Positions 36,501-50,367 of a DNA stretch of 64,000 nucleotides are shown one piece after another. The stretch spans positions 24,294,213 through 24,358,212 of the forward strand of contig OZ234493.1 in assembly GCA_965153455.1 (NCBI GenBank), in the 5' to 3' direction. A program made the position numbers and the translations under genes. Position 1 is the stretch's first letter. The number at the start of each line of letters is the position of its first letter. The notes below the pieces were generated by a model that made no database searches, had not been told where the DNA came from, and worked only from the letters and a program-made list of their open reading frames with translations. Source of the stretch: Sphagnum compactum (lineage: Eukaryota; Bryophyta; Sphagnopsida; Sphagnales).

Positions 36501-39500
36501 ATTGTGAATAGGCAATGAAAACCCTAATGCCATGTAATGTGTATTGCCCTAGAACTATGATGTACAAAAGGCAATTGATGCTTCATAATACTTTCACAAT
36601 GGAAATTTGATGCACAACAAAATTGATATATGCTTGCATCACAAAAGTTGTTGGAATGCACATGTTTTGTTAAAGTTTTCCACAAAGAATGCCCTTGAGT
36701 AAAGCCATATTGATTTGCATGCTACAAAATATGTTAAAGTTTGCAATAACCAATAACATTCTTGAACTTTTTTTGTTTTGCTTTCAAATAGGTCTTTGGT
36801 TCATATTGTCAATGAGTCAGAAAATGGTTTAAGTTTTCTCCTAAATTGTTTAGTTGGTAAAAAATTTGTGATTCAAATTTACATGTTGCTAGATGTAGCA
36901 ATTAAATTCTTGTGTTGTGTGTATTGTATTAGACTATGTCTTTTCCTCTAAATGGTGGGTGCAAATGAGTTCAAACAAGCCAAAATTGATGTCAAAATGT
37001 CAACTTTCTAACAATTCTTATTACATTTGTCTATGCGGTGCCACTTTAACGACATGTGAATCATGGAAAGTTGTGCTTATTGAATAATATGGATATTGAA
37101 AAATCTAAAATGAATCAAACAAAATTCTGGTATCAAATATTGGTTTGAATAAAGGATGTTTAACAACTTCCTTCAATGACACTACTTTCATAAAGGGCCT
37201 TTTAATTTTCATAATATAATTTATTTCATCCTCAATGTTTTTATATTAATAGGGTAATATTAGACACATCTAAAAAACACTCGAATTTTTGTATTTTTTT
37301 GATTTTGTGTTTATCAAAAATTAAGGTTTAAAAAAATTTCATGAATCCTTTTCAACATGTAAATGTGATGCAATGTATATGTTGTTTATAGAAAGCTTGT
37401 AGCTTATAACATAAAAAATTAAACTTGAAAGTGTTAACATGTTTTAGTATGATTTGAAATTATGACAAATTTTCAAGACGAAACACAAAATCAAGCAAAA
37501 TTTATGCACTTTCAAAAATTTGTATTTATCTAAATTTGATTGTTAAAAATAAATGACACATTGGGGCAACTATAAATATAATATATAAAAAGTTTCAAAA
37601 AAATCATTTGAAAATTCCTCTCAAGGAAAACATGTTTTTTGGAAAAAAAGACTCCAAAAAGGTCAATAGTCCTAAATGCAAAGTAAACACATTGGTTCAT
37701 TGTATGTCATTTGCACCCTGGTAGATAATACTCATTTTAAAATATTATATTATGTTCCAAAGCCAAATTCATTGTTTTGACGAATGTTGTGTAGTTATTT
37801 GAATTTTCAAAGAATCATTTAATTTTGGTTTTTCTAATATTTCAAATTCAGAAAACTATGGGCTTTGGTTTTTTGAAATAAAATCAAAATCAAAGAATCA
37901 CTAGTTTTGGTTATGTCAAAAACCTTAAGAACCTGGTCATTTCTTATTTCATTAACAGTGTATGCACTCTAAGCTGGTGGTTCATTTTTGGCGGATATTT
38001 CATTCTTTGAAAGTCCATATGGTAATGTTAAAATGGCAGTCTATTTTGATATCATTAATTTAGTGGGTCCAATTACATGGTGGTTAATGAACTAAAAAAC
38101 CCATATGAAGAATAGTGATTTTAAACAATTCTTTATATGTTCATGCTAAGAAAATAAAACTTGAAATCCACCCAAAAATGATTGTGTACGGACTTATGAA
38201 AATATGGCTCATTTTAAGCCATTCAAAAGTTCATAACTTTTTTTTCATTAATTTTTTTTAGCAATTGTTTTGCACATTTTTAAAAAAAAAAGACATAACA
38301 TATATTGAATCCATATAATATATCCCAAATAAAATTCATACACAAAAATGCATGTGTATAAAGGCACAAACAATAAACCAATTCGTATATTTCAACTTCA
38401 AAAGTCCATTACTATATATTTGGTGTATATATGTCATAACTTTTTTAATAAATGTTTTCTTCTTCAAATTGATAATTTAAATTTAGCCACAAGATTGAAA
38501 AATTTACTGTTTTTTTAAGCCATGTCAATAGCATGTAAATGCATGCAACTCTAAAAAAAACTATATTGCGACATAAAAAGTGAACCACCCTACCTTGCAA
38601 CCACCTTTCATTACTTATCACTCAAATTAGTCTTTGTGTTTCATTTCAAGTATGTATGTGTTAAGGAAGGAGAAACATAGACAATTTTTTTGGCTACATT
38701 TGTTCCTTGCACAATACAATATCAATACATTATGTGCAATATAAAAACTAAAAAAAGTTGAACTTCATTAACAAGAAAACTAATTACATAACAAATACAA
38801 CAACATTTTAGACAAACAAAATGGTTTCACACCATATAAAATGGCAACTGCCATGATGGCAACTTACAAAACTTGTAATAATGGAAAATGCATGTAACAT
38901 TGAAAATGTTTACATACCATTTAAGGAACTATAAATGGGTGAACGCATGGTACAATGGCTCAATACACTCCCTATAAGTTCATATAAGATTATTAAAAAT
39001 GATTCAAACGGACATGGTTGTTATTTTTTAAAATATAATTACTTTAATATTTGAATAATACATGTTCAATCACTTACAAACCTTCCCAAATCCATGCGAA
39101 AACTTGTATTTAATGTAAATGATGTCATTTTTAAAATTTGGAAATCCTAAAAGGAAAACCCACAAAGTCCAAAGGAATAATGCCCCATCTAAAGCTTTCA
39201 AAAAATATGTTTTTGGAACAAAGAAATTGAAAAAACAAACAAAAATTACAACTCATATGGACTTATGAAAATATGGTCAAATTTGAACCATTCAAAAGTC
39301 CTTTACTATTAAACAATTTTAAGGTATTCAAAGAAAACATTCCTCATGTGAGTTTATCACCTTGTGTTACATTATATAGTGAATCTCAATAACAAACTTG
39401 AAATGTGAATCAATATAGAAATTTTCATTTTGTGACATTCTAGTTAGATGACCAATCCGCAATTTTGAACTTCAAAAGTTCATTACTACTAACAAATGAA

Positions 39501-42500
39501 TTTTTTTCTCAACAAATAACCACACAGTTTTTTTCATAATGAAATTGTTAATTTACATCCAAGTCCCAATTAGTAGATCTAAGAATATATTAATCACCAT
39601 ATGCATTTAAATGAAGGGTACCTAGGGGAAAAACATAATTTCGTCACAAAAGTGAGCCATTGTATGTTGCATCTACCCAAATGGTGCAACTACAACTATC
39701 ACATCTATCATTTTTGAATTTCAAAACAATGTTATAACCATAAAAGTTCAACTAACAAATAACTCCACAAAAATGATTCTCAAACAATGTTCCTTTCAAC
39801 ACAAATGTATATATGATGGACTTTATTATGAAATGTCATTTCCAATAGTACTAGCATATGTTATGACTAGTCTCAAATCACAAGGTGCAACAATTGCATA
39901 AAAGTTGTCATTGAGATAAAAGAAGCTTTCACCCTTCGCCTCACATATGTCATGCTTTCAAGAGTCACAGATCAAAACAATTTAAAAGATATTTAAAAAT
40001 ATTATTCCAAATGATTTTACTCCTTGCAATTTCTTAGACAACTAAAACTACAACAATCTTATGTCAAAATTCAAAATTGAAAGTATGTTTCCCGCACCTA
40101 ATTGTTTTCACATTTCAGTTAATATTTTTATTAGTAAAAAATGAATATATAGGTGCACAATGTTTAGAATTATTCTTCATAACTTCAACATGTAAATGTG
40201 TCCTATATATATATACTATAATACATACATCACGTTCCAAAAAACATTTTTGTCACACATATCAAAGGCATGTCATTAAAATAATTATTTTGATTTAAAA
40301 TACTCCTAATAAAAAGATTGCTCCATTATGATCACTTCATACTTAAAATGTCCATATGAAAGATGGCATGTATAAGATTGCTTTCACATGTATTTCATGT
40401 GGTCACAAACCTATTGGGTGACTATAGTGTTATCCAATTATCCCCATTACAATTTTCAATGCTGCGCATTACAATTCACTTCTTGCCACAATCCTCCTAA
40501 GGTCCAAATTCCAAACATTCTATCCTCCATTCTCATAAACTTATTCAACTCTATTAAATTTTTACTCTACATTGACATTGGGTTTTTTGGTTGCAAGTAC
40601 TACAAAACATTTCTACAACAATTATACATTGAGACAAAGATCTCAAATAGTTTCACTTTTGTGAATATGATGTAATAAACATGTATATTCAACCAATGAC
40701 ACATTTTCTATGTGTCATGCCCATCTTCTACTTTTTTTAAGGTTTTTAAAAGTCTTTTATAGCTTTCAAATTAGTGAAAGGCTAATCACAACCTAGATCA
40801 CATTTTCACCAACAATATTTTTCAAACATCAAACATATGTGTTCCTAATAAAGACATGTCTCCTATTTAATTCATTTGCAAACTTAAAGGCTCAAAAATG
40901 AAATTTATTATTTGTTCGTCTTTACAATTTGGAGAAAATTGTTCCACACACTAAATAACAAAAGTAGTAATGGAAACCTTTGACATCAAATAAACTTTAC
41001 TGAGGAATGTTCACCAAATGTTGTACTTGTTACCATGAATTGAGTTGAATTTTTGATAAGTTCATTGAACATTTCGTATATGAAACTATTGCTAGTTTGA
41101 ACGTTGAGTTTGCCATAAGGGGTGAAATCACTACACAATGAGCCACTTGTTTTTATTTTTCTTCAAAATTAATATTTAAACTCGATTTTCACCTAAAATT
41201 AAGATTTCTTTTTCCAACTTTGTGAAGTAGGTGGTTTGGAAATCATCAACAAGAGGAGTTTAGCCAAATTTGGCAAAAAATTAAAGAAGAAAGCAGAAAA
41301 ATTACAAAATTATGTTATATTTTAGTAACATGTTGCAACATATGGTTTTAAGTGAGATGTTAAATACCCCCCATCGAACATTGTTTTGCGCTTGTTTCTT
41401 GTCTTCTTGCATGTGTTTTTCAACCCTACATGGTTCTACATGTGTTATTAATTTTGCAAAAGAATTTAACAATGTTCTTTTAATTTAAGGGTTATTCATT
41501 TTTTTGTAGTAGCTCAATGAATTCAAATCTAAACCTTCCATGTATAGAACATGCTACAGACCACTAGCATAGATTCAAGCATCGAAAAAACATGCTTTCT
41601 TTTTGTATTTCAATAATTTTTGTATTCAAAAAGTCAAACCCTGCAATAAAACCACAGAGTTTTCCATATAGTTACATTGTTAGGCCAAAAAAGGGTGTTG
41701 GATAGTGGTCAATGGGGGGGGGGGGGGGGGGGGGTATTTGGCGTCTTGCTAATTTTAACCTATTGTCCAAATTTGACGATTTCAAAAAAAAAACCCTCAC
41801 AATCTAGTAATTTTAAGCCATTTTATTCAAAAACCTATGTATGAATCACATTAGTTTTTTTTTCTGTCACCATGATGCAAAATTTCACCAAAAGACAAAA
41901 CACGTTGCTTTGGTTGCAACATATTTTGATACAGTAAACCCCCTTTTAATCACACCCATTTTAATCATATTCTTGTTTATGTCACGCATTTTTTGATAAC
42001 CATCCGTTTTTAGTAAGAAACATCATTTTCTTAGTCACTATCACATTCATTAGTAGCACAAAATATTTGCAAAGCTTTCTTAGTAAATGTGACTATAATG
42101 AGAAATTTTAGAACAACTATTAGGGTTTTGTAAATTGTAATTATGTTTGGCAATGTCAATGTTGATTTGTGTTCAAGTTGTGCAAACTAACGACAATGAA
42201 TCTAGTTGAAGAGAAAAAAGAAAGACAACAACTTTCTATTGCAAACAAGCAAAAGATATGGAAGTTTTGCCAAATAAAAAATTAATAAAATCTAATAAAA
42301 TCTAATTGACAACATTTATACCTCAAATTCAATATAGATTGTCACATTAAAACATACCAAAATACAACCTTTTTCAAGTCTAATAATGCATGATAATGTT
42401 TAGAATAAGCCATGTAAGAAATTTAAACAATTGACACCTTTATTCTAGCATAAAAGGACTATTTTGCAAGATTTTTTTCTGTCTATAATCACAATCTTGT

Positions 42501-44400
42501 AAGGGTTTGTATGGAAAGTGACTATACACATCTGAATCACAATTTGTTAATGTCACACCCAAAAAAAGAATGATCACCAAGGGCATGATTATAAAGGGGG
42601 TTTATTGTAGGTCATTAATAGTAAGGTTCCTTCTCTAATGAAATCAATAGAGACTGCAACCAAGATCACCTAATAATGTTTTGACTTAATATTAGCACGA
42701 AAAAAATACTTGCAAAGATTATTTTAGAAATTTAGCTGAGAATGAGTTGTTTCCTCAAATGTTCCCACCTCACCAAAAGTTAGGTGTTGTCATATAGGCC
42801 TTCTCCTCCCACCAACGAAGAAGGGTCCAGGCCCCTTTGTGTCTAGTTGCATTGAGAGTGATTCACAATGATATATCCGATGAGGAGTTTTGTTAGCCTG
42901 TGCAAGTTGCTTTTGGGACAAGTCTCAACCGTTCACATAATAACATCCAAGTGTTCCAAGGTCATGCATTACACATATGAGGTAAACTTTATAATCTCAT
43001 TCATTACAATGTATACAATATACAGTTTGTATTGTGGCATATGTTACGTGATAATTCTTTTGTGTAATATGTGTCACAACCTAATGTCAAAAATTATAGT
43101 TTTAATGTATAATGTATGCCAAAATAAACACCACATATTGGATGGATGAAATCATCAATTTTGTCTCTCTCATATAAGTGTCATGAGCCGTGCCCTTTTG
43201 CGTGAGACCCTTAAAAGGTCTACATTCTATTGTAAAATGTGAAGGTCATGTATATATAATATGTGGAAGTTATCTGCAAAGTAAAACCCAGTTTGGGCAC
43301 CAATTTTAAGAAATTGTTGAGGTTTAGGTTTTAGGGGATCGGGTAAGTAAGTGTTGTCCAATTTCAAGAGAACCTCTAGTCCAGATTCAAGGAATTTTTT
43401 TCTTCTGTGTGCTAGAAACACCAATCTAGTTGTTACTCGATTCTTCACAAAAAGGATAAACCAACATCCTTTGTGAGTATGATTCATAACTGATGAATAT
43501 GAATATAGAGCCATAAATATATGATGAATATCAACGTCAGTGCCATTCATTCATAAATGTGAGTATGATTCCAAACCAGATCTGGCTCTACCATATCCGT
43601 GCATAACCCAAAACTTAGTTACTACCACTCCAAAGTCCAATTACCAGAGAACCAGAACTGAAACCACTGGTGTTTTCACATGCCTAGGTGAAGAACCAGA
43701 CAACAACACTGACTGGGTCCAAACTCTCGTTTGAGTAAAACAGTTAAAAGAAATTTTTGCAGTTTAGGTTTTAGGTATATATATAGATTACAATACCCCT
43801 AATATATGTATTTACCTCCCACACACATAATATCATAGTATCATAGTATCTGCGTGGGTTCCACACACAAGTGCCAAATTAAATTATTATTTCAAATTTA
43901 AGATTTGCCACATCAGTTTTTATATTTAAGCTTTTTGGCATATAAGCAATTTTTAGATATTTTAAAATTTTAACTCAACTTCAGAATTTCTTTTATTGTC
44001 CTTGTGTTCAATGTGTTCACAACTAAATGTGCTTTATCTGTACTAGGCCAGAGTCTAATGGACTCTCTGGTCCCAAACGGATGTAAAATTGTAAAACAGT
44101 AAACAGATTCCATAACCCCTCAATGTAAATTTTTCAAAATTTTCAACAACTGGGTTAATTAATTAAATGTTTTTCAAATTTTTTGACAAAATATGAAATA
44201 ATTTAATTTATGACATTTATCTACTAAACCCCTGCTCTAAGTTTTTGCAGCAAAAACAAAAAACAAAAACAAAAATCCCTCAAAAACACCCGTTTTTTTT
44301 GCCAGAATTTTTTTTTGGGAAGCAGACCCAACAAACAAGCTGTTAGCAACCCCTAAAGTCAAGCCGAGGGCCAGCGGGGCTTTCACCTGCACACAAGTGG
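33501..44400. other. AT-rich gene desert
   Basis: About 11 kb with no supported gene. Sequence is A/T-rich on both strands with short open frames only. A 21-G run occurs at 41714-41734, and the palindrome GCCAAATTTGGC at 41263-41274 (also at 29540-29551). Very old transposon remnants are likely but I see no diagnostic motif. Confidence 0.6.
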
Positions 44401-45854
44401 GTTTGAACCCAGTCTAACCTACAATGAACGGATGTAGAAATCCAAAAGCGCAGGCCTCTCAGCTGGTCTTTTTCTGGAGGATGAAGCCTCTAATTATGAA
44501 GGAAATTAGGTTTCTTTCTTTTGGCTATATTTTGGTTGTTATGTTTATATCTTACAGATTGCATTGGCCGTGGTGTTGATTGGTGATGCATTTTTTCGCT
44601 GGGCTGTCCATACCTTGTGTGTGATTTGCCTAGATAATACTTATCTCTTATGGAACTTAGCTCTTGATGCAGAAGAAAAATGGAAGAATGTGGATATGGA
44701 GAGGCATGTCTGGCATTTTTCTGCAAGGATTTAAGGACCATTGGAGGAGCTGAAGGAAGAAGAAGCTGAGTTACCCATGTACTCTGATACATACATAGGA
44801 GATCTTTGAGAAAGTTTGCCACAGATAGGAAAGACAGGAGGAGGGGAAAAAACTCAAGTTATTTGCAACTATTGAGAAAGTGCGAAACTTTAATAGAAAA
44901 CAAAAAGAGAGATGTTTTGACAACATGCCAAGGACGCTGGAGGAGTAAAAAAAAACTTGGACCCAGAAAAGAATGTCCCGAATTTAGCAAAATGGAAGTA
45001 GGCAATTGCATTATTAGTACAATAACATACATTAACATAAAGACCATAGCAAGGGTACTTATGATACGAGAAAGTAACATACACTAAAAAAGATAACAAG
45101 CACATTTATAATTGAGTATTGTCAATTTTAGGAAGAAGATGAAACTGGGAAATTCAACAATGAATGTCTGAGGATTATCATGGGGTCTAAAACAAATAAT
45201 GGCTTTCCCACAGGATCATTTAGATATATAATCTATATAATACTGGGTTGGATGGTGATGATATTTTGCCTTCTGATTCATTATTATAACATAACAAGGC
45301 TTTGAGGCATAAAGATTGAACCCAAAGAATGAAAGACTAATCAAGCTCAGCAACACCAAGAAGGATGGACAAGGAAGGAGAAGGGAGGCAGTTGCAAAAT
45401 TATTGAGATTCTATCAACTATCTAGCACCTGAATCCTATTTATGTGTACGGAAGAACCTTATCTTGCTCCATCGGAACTTGTCTCTTACTTGAATTGAAT
45501 CTTGGAGCCTAAAACCAGATCCTGCTTCATATCCAAAAAACCCCTTGGCTTTGAAGCTCAAAAGTCTGCAGCTGCAGAATTGTACAACAGATAGATTACA
45601 ATGCCTCATAACCAGGAAATCAACAAAAATGGGAAGGTTCCAGAAGGCTTAATATTCTTCATGAAAGTCATGAGCTTTCAAATCACAACATAGGCAGAGA
45701 GTGTAGCAGTGAACTTCAGAGTGATCTGCTGGAAGACATCCAGAAAATTGCTCTATCCTCTTTTAAGTTTTCTTTAGTTTATCATAAGCCATTTTCCACT
45801 TCCCGTTTGAAGAGACAGATAAAAAAGGGAACCATCTATTTGGTCCACCAGGTG
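44401..45854. other. 3' flank of the sterol reductase gene
   Basis: No supported gene. A plus-strand open segment (about 44560-44730) follows a TTACAG acceptor-like site but matches nothing I know. The segment next to 45854 should contain the 3' UTR of the minus-strand reductase. Confidence 0.45.
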
Positions 45855-48800
45855 TCAGTAAATGTGAGGGAGTATCTTATAGGGAACTCTCTTCTTGTAC
45901 TTCTCCCAGTAGGTATTGTATCTGCAAACAAAACAATATGTCAGTATGTCTTTCATACATGAATCTTTGAATTAGCATCTATCTTCTTTGGAAATGACAT
46001 AAGTTGATGTTCAACAGGCCATTTGCATGGAGCTTGAACTTTTACTTTAGTTGGCATCTCTTGTCATCCCGTTCAGCTCGGTCAACCAGCAGAAGTGTCA
46101 AATAGAATACATAAAAGTAGGGGAAAGCCTGTATCACCCACAGCCACATCTCATTTAGTGTTTTCTGCACTGGAGTTATCCTGGGCACTTAATGACCAGC
46201 TTCCATTGACTAAGACAAGCAAAAAAGTAGAATATCATGCCAAGAGAGACACAGGAAAGTTCTGTAGTTGAGCTGTGAGATACATGAGTGAACAGAGCTG
46301 GAACACTCCACAAGAAGGATGCTGCAATCTCTGGTGCATAGTGAAAATGTCGTGCAAGTCCCCACCTGCCATTGCAGCAACATCAACAGACCAGAAAAGA
46401 AAATGCACTCCTACTAGACCAAACAGAGACTTTGTCGGACAGAAAGAATATCATCTGAGACTTCCATGCCAGTCCTCTTGGGTTTTCCACCTTGACAGCA
46501 GTTTGTAGCTGGAACAGGGCCATCTGAGGAAAGGGGAAAATTACAGACATGACTTTTCTCCTCAAATGCAAAGAACTACACACCCAAGCAAGGCTTTCCT
46601 TCTGATACAATCTTTCAGATGATCTAAGTGTAATATGTTCAACACTCCTTCCAGCACTCTGATTTCAAGAAAAGGAGTGTGTTTTCAACCAGCAGAGAAT
46701 CCTGGCTGACAGAGGTTCCAATAGTTAGTTAGTATTTACCAGCCCGATATTAGAAGAAGGCTCTGCTTCCTCTCTCCTGCCTCTGTCACATACTGAGCTT
46801 CAATCTGCTCGAAGTACCAAAATAGAACCAGGAAAAGTCAGTGCAAATGTGCTTTTGACAATTTACATGAGCTAAATTTTTGGGTGCTAATAATTTTGAC
46901 TTGCCTCTTTTTCTGTCTTACTTGAAGACAGATCTGACTGAAGGTTACAGCAAGCAGAGTCTTATGAGTACAGTATGTGAAAGATAAGATCTTCTGGGGT
47001 CAGCTGAAGCCATTCAAATCGAAGGCAAGGAGAGTACCATTTCAGGTGTTCTTCCCCAAACTTTATCTTTGCCATTAGACTTCCGGAACTGTTGTCGTTG
47101 GCAGTCACAGTCATAGTTGATCCAGATACATAGCAAACCAGCTACTAATATTGCAGCTGCAAGCTACAGAAAGTACCCACAAACGAGAAGATGTTACAAC
47201 AGAATGGCATTCTGGCATTCTGAGTCTATGCTCAGTCAAACCCAACCTTCAGATGGAATGCACTGGAGAATGAAATGTTGATGTGGTACTCACAAGATGC
47301 TGAAGTAGTTCTATTTGAGGATCTAAGTGAAAGAATGAAGATGCACTGAATTGCACTATAAATTGAATAATGTCCAAACAGAAAATAAAAAGAAACAGGA
47401 ACTCTTTTTTCATCAAACTTACAGCATTGCCAAGCTGCACAGGATGATCAACAAGATAAAGGGCTGGAGAAGTGTACACTGATGGGAGCCATACCAGACA
47501 ACCCCACACAATATAAAAGCCCGCTGCATTTTACAAAACCAATGTTAGAACAGAGTATGCAGCCACCAGGTTATGGAAAGTTTAAAATGTATTGTCTAAT
47601 TTGTTCAGCTTGGCAATTGCCTAATCTTATTGTGTAACAATAAGATCATGGATGTCTTGTTGTGAGATTGGCAAGGCAAGAAGACTCACCCCGATCATGT
47701 GCTATGTCCATGGAGTTCCAGTAGCCTGACTCCCACCAAAAGAACTTCGTAATATACACTAGCATAAGCACCACACTCACTAGCAGTGAGTCTGATAGCT
47801 TCCCATACAACTCAACCTGCCACCCAAAACACAGAGTCAGGCTTCCCAGCCATTCAGTTTCCCTCCCCGATTGAGCCACCATATTTAGAACAAGCATCTC
47901 TTCCTTTACTTTAAACTGAAAGCTAGCTATGGAAGGGTACAACCCATATGTGAATAGTAGCTTCTGAGGCATTCAAATTATAAACTCTGAAAGTTAGAGA
48001 GGGTAACAAGCATTTTCCTCCTTTGTTTTATCCCAACATGTTCAGTATTCAGTTTGCACTCCAGGTTTTAGAGTAATAGAACAATTCAGACCTGTTTCAC
48101 ACAGAAGCTGATTATCAAGACTGCCCAGCTCATCATGCCAAATCGGCAGTTTGTGAAAACCTTTATGTCAAAGTCTTTTCCTATCCTTGGATACAGCTCC
48201 ATCCCCTGCAGAAGCAGAATGGAGAACACCCAGGAGACTATTTAAGTAACAACTCTCTAATGATCTCTCCAACTATGCATGGAAATTGCTCCACACAAGC
48301 TGAAAAAAGATGTGGCACAAAGATTTGATATTACCCAGTAAAAGTCCACCAAGATGTTCCCTGAAGAACCCCAGTCTGACGATGAAGGAATTATGTGGCC
48401 CTGCAATGATGGGGACCAAGCATAAGCAAAAAACTGATGTTGCAAACTGAGAGCATCAGGATGTTGGTGAAATGATACATGAGGAGCCACTTGAAGGAAA
48501 AAAAAAATAGGTCACATACTTTCATGTACAGAAAACAACAGAAGAAAAAACTTGTGATGACAAGTGTTGACAAGATTTCGCCAAGGTGGTCATACACCAA
48601 TGCTGGATTGAAGTACTTCTCTCTGCACATACATTCAGATATCAGTAGGACTTTTCTGGTGAAGAAATCCTTCGACCTGTTTTCAAATTAACCAAAGGAT
48701 CCTCCTAATTTAGAGGTCATGTTTATAATGAACTTGAATAGTAGAGAAAGAAGGTGGGGAAATGACTAAAGAACACATTTGAAAGTGCACATATAAAACC

Positions 48801-50367
48801 AGGTTGTTCAATCAACACAAACCCAAAACTCCCAATTTCACACCATAACCTCAAAACCATGCAGAAGTGTTCCCTTGATCATGGTTGTTTCAAGTTGATC
48901 TAATGTAAGGACAACTTAGTGACAGAAGCAATCGGGAGTTACTTGTATAGATAGTAGTAAAAGAGAATTGTGATCAGATAGCATGCCAATCCATTATTCT
49001 GCGCATCCAAACACAACAGTACCACCAGAAATTCAGAGTGAAACATCCTCATTTTGTTGAAAACATTCCCAGCTATACCATGGTGGAGGCAGGTCCATTT
49101 GCATCCAAAGCTGCAGTCTCAACCAATTTGGCAATTCATGAAGAGGATTTGACCTTGTAGACTGGGTGATTCCCTGTTGGTGAAACAGGGCCAATGTGTT
49201 CTTCTCCAGGCACAAAGAGTTGTAACAGGGCCTCAAACATGCTGTAGCAAACAATGAGCTTAAAAGCATATAAGCTGGGCACAGGCCAAATCTCCAGTAT
49301 TCCTCTCAGCCCATTTTCCCTCAAAAATTTCCACATATTGGCAACTGACCCATCCAGGTTCACTGCTGTATGCCACCTGCAATAATAGGTCAAAACACCC
49401 AATCCAGCAAATTCAGAATCAAGACTGGAGATCTGAATCACAAAACCAAGCCTGCATAAATTTGAGAATGCCTACTGGAGACACGGTGCAACACAACTGG
49501 TGCAGTTGAGTTCAGAGTGCATTGACACTGATAGCAGGATTTCACGCTCTAGAAATGCACTTGCTATAAATAGGGGTATGCATGTCACTGTTGAGCAGCC
49601 ATTCATCATTGTTTCAAGGATATTCTTGACACTAATGGCACCCCCAAAGACCCCAGCACAGAAGGCTGTTCACCTTCAACAGATTGGTCATTAAGCTATT
49701 TCTTGCACAGCCATCCCAGTATTCTAAATCTTGTAGTTGGCTTCACAGGTACAGGCCACATCTGTCAACTTCATTTGTGCGTTGCTATCAACAACAATGC
49801 AGAGTTCAGCCCTTCCTATTTTCTACCAGACAGTGTTTGAACATGTCAGTTGTGAAGTGCAAAATGTTGTCTGAGTGCATCCTCTCACATCAAGCTCAAC
49901 AATACACTCTCACATCCACTAACATTGTTGAACTGGATGTGAGAGAGCTTGCATGCACTCAGACATTCTCCAACGTCATAAGAACAAGGATGGTATCGAA
50001 ACCCTTGCTACATAGCTTTATCGACATTTTACATAGCAGTTGTCGACATTTGCTGTTTTGCTTGCTTCTATGGCGGCGAGGGTGTGGTTAAGCGATGGAT
50101 GTGAGAGTTCTTGAAAACTGGTACCTATAACGAAGGACCACAAGATCAACAACAAAGGACAACACGGCGATGTCAAAATGTAGGTCCTGAGATGGTCGGT
50201 GGAAGCAGGTAGACTTACAGGCAAATGACGAACACAGGACATAGCAGAATGAAAACTGCCATACTCGCATACATGGTGAACTTGGAGTGCGCACTTAGAT
50301 TCTTCTTCTGATACTCCGAAATCTCGATCTTTTGCGAAGCAGGAGGATTTCTTGTCTTCTCCGCCAT
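45855..50367 (-). CDS. DWF5: Sterol delta-7 reductase (7-dehydrocholesterol reductase type)
   Basis: Thirteen exons in transcript order: 50367-50219, 49376-49154, 48998-48943, 48622-48520, 48400-48335, 48205-48092, 47816-47690, 47523-47423, 47163-47038, 46804-46740, 46365-46284, 46128-46046, 45921-45855. All are GT-AG and in phase: 453 aa plus TGA. The enzyme reduces the C7-C8 double bond of 5,7-dienol sterols with NADPH in the ER membrane, a step toward campesterol, sitosterol and brassinosteroids. Family signatures are MELYPRIGKDFDIK (201 onward), KFFWWESGYWNSMDIAHDR and LLLISGWWGLARHFHY (371-386), with a C-terminus ILPHIY. It aligns along its length with Arabidopsis DWF5 (432 aa, from memory) and has an N-terminal extension of about 25 residues. 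It appears complete and functional. The 5' leader is GA-rich, like that of the carrier gene. Confidence 0.96.
49863..49967. repeat. Imperfect inverted repeat (hairpin) in intron 1 of the sterol reductase
   Basis: The left arm 49863-49903 and right arm 49924-49967 are reverse complements over most of their length. Paired blocks are GTCTGAGTGCAT, CTCTCACATC and TCAACAAT, interrupted by bulges of about 3 and 6 bases. The loop is 20 bases (49904-49923). It lies inside the 842-base first intron, so it would be transcribed. Size and shape are compatible with a foldback element or a microRNA-like precursor. Confidence 0.65.

Noticed and set aside
44342-44400. GGTTTGAACCC near 44388 resembles a tRNA/SINE B box, with TTAGCAA upstream as a possible A box
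   Set aside because: Spacing is off, the A box is poor and no cloverleaf forms by eye; not enough for a tRNA or SINE call.
44560-44730. Plus-strand open segment after an acceptor-like TTACAG
   Set aside because: About 52 codons with no recognisable motif and no partner exon in frame; kept only as a note.
46860-46980. Alternative exon of the sterol reductase between exons 9 and 10
   Set aside because: Its translation has a superficial KTLLA motif but the true exon at 46740-46804 matches the family and restores phase.
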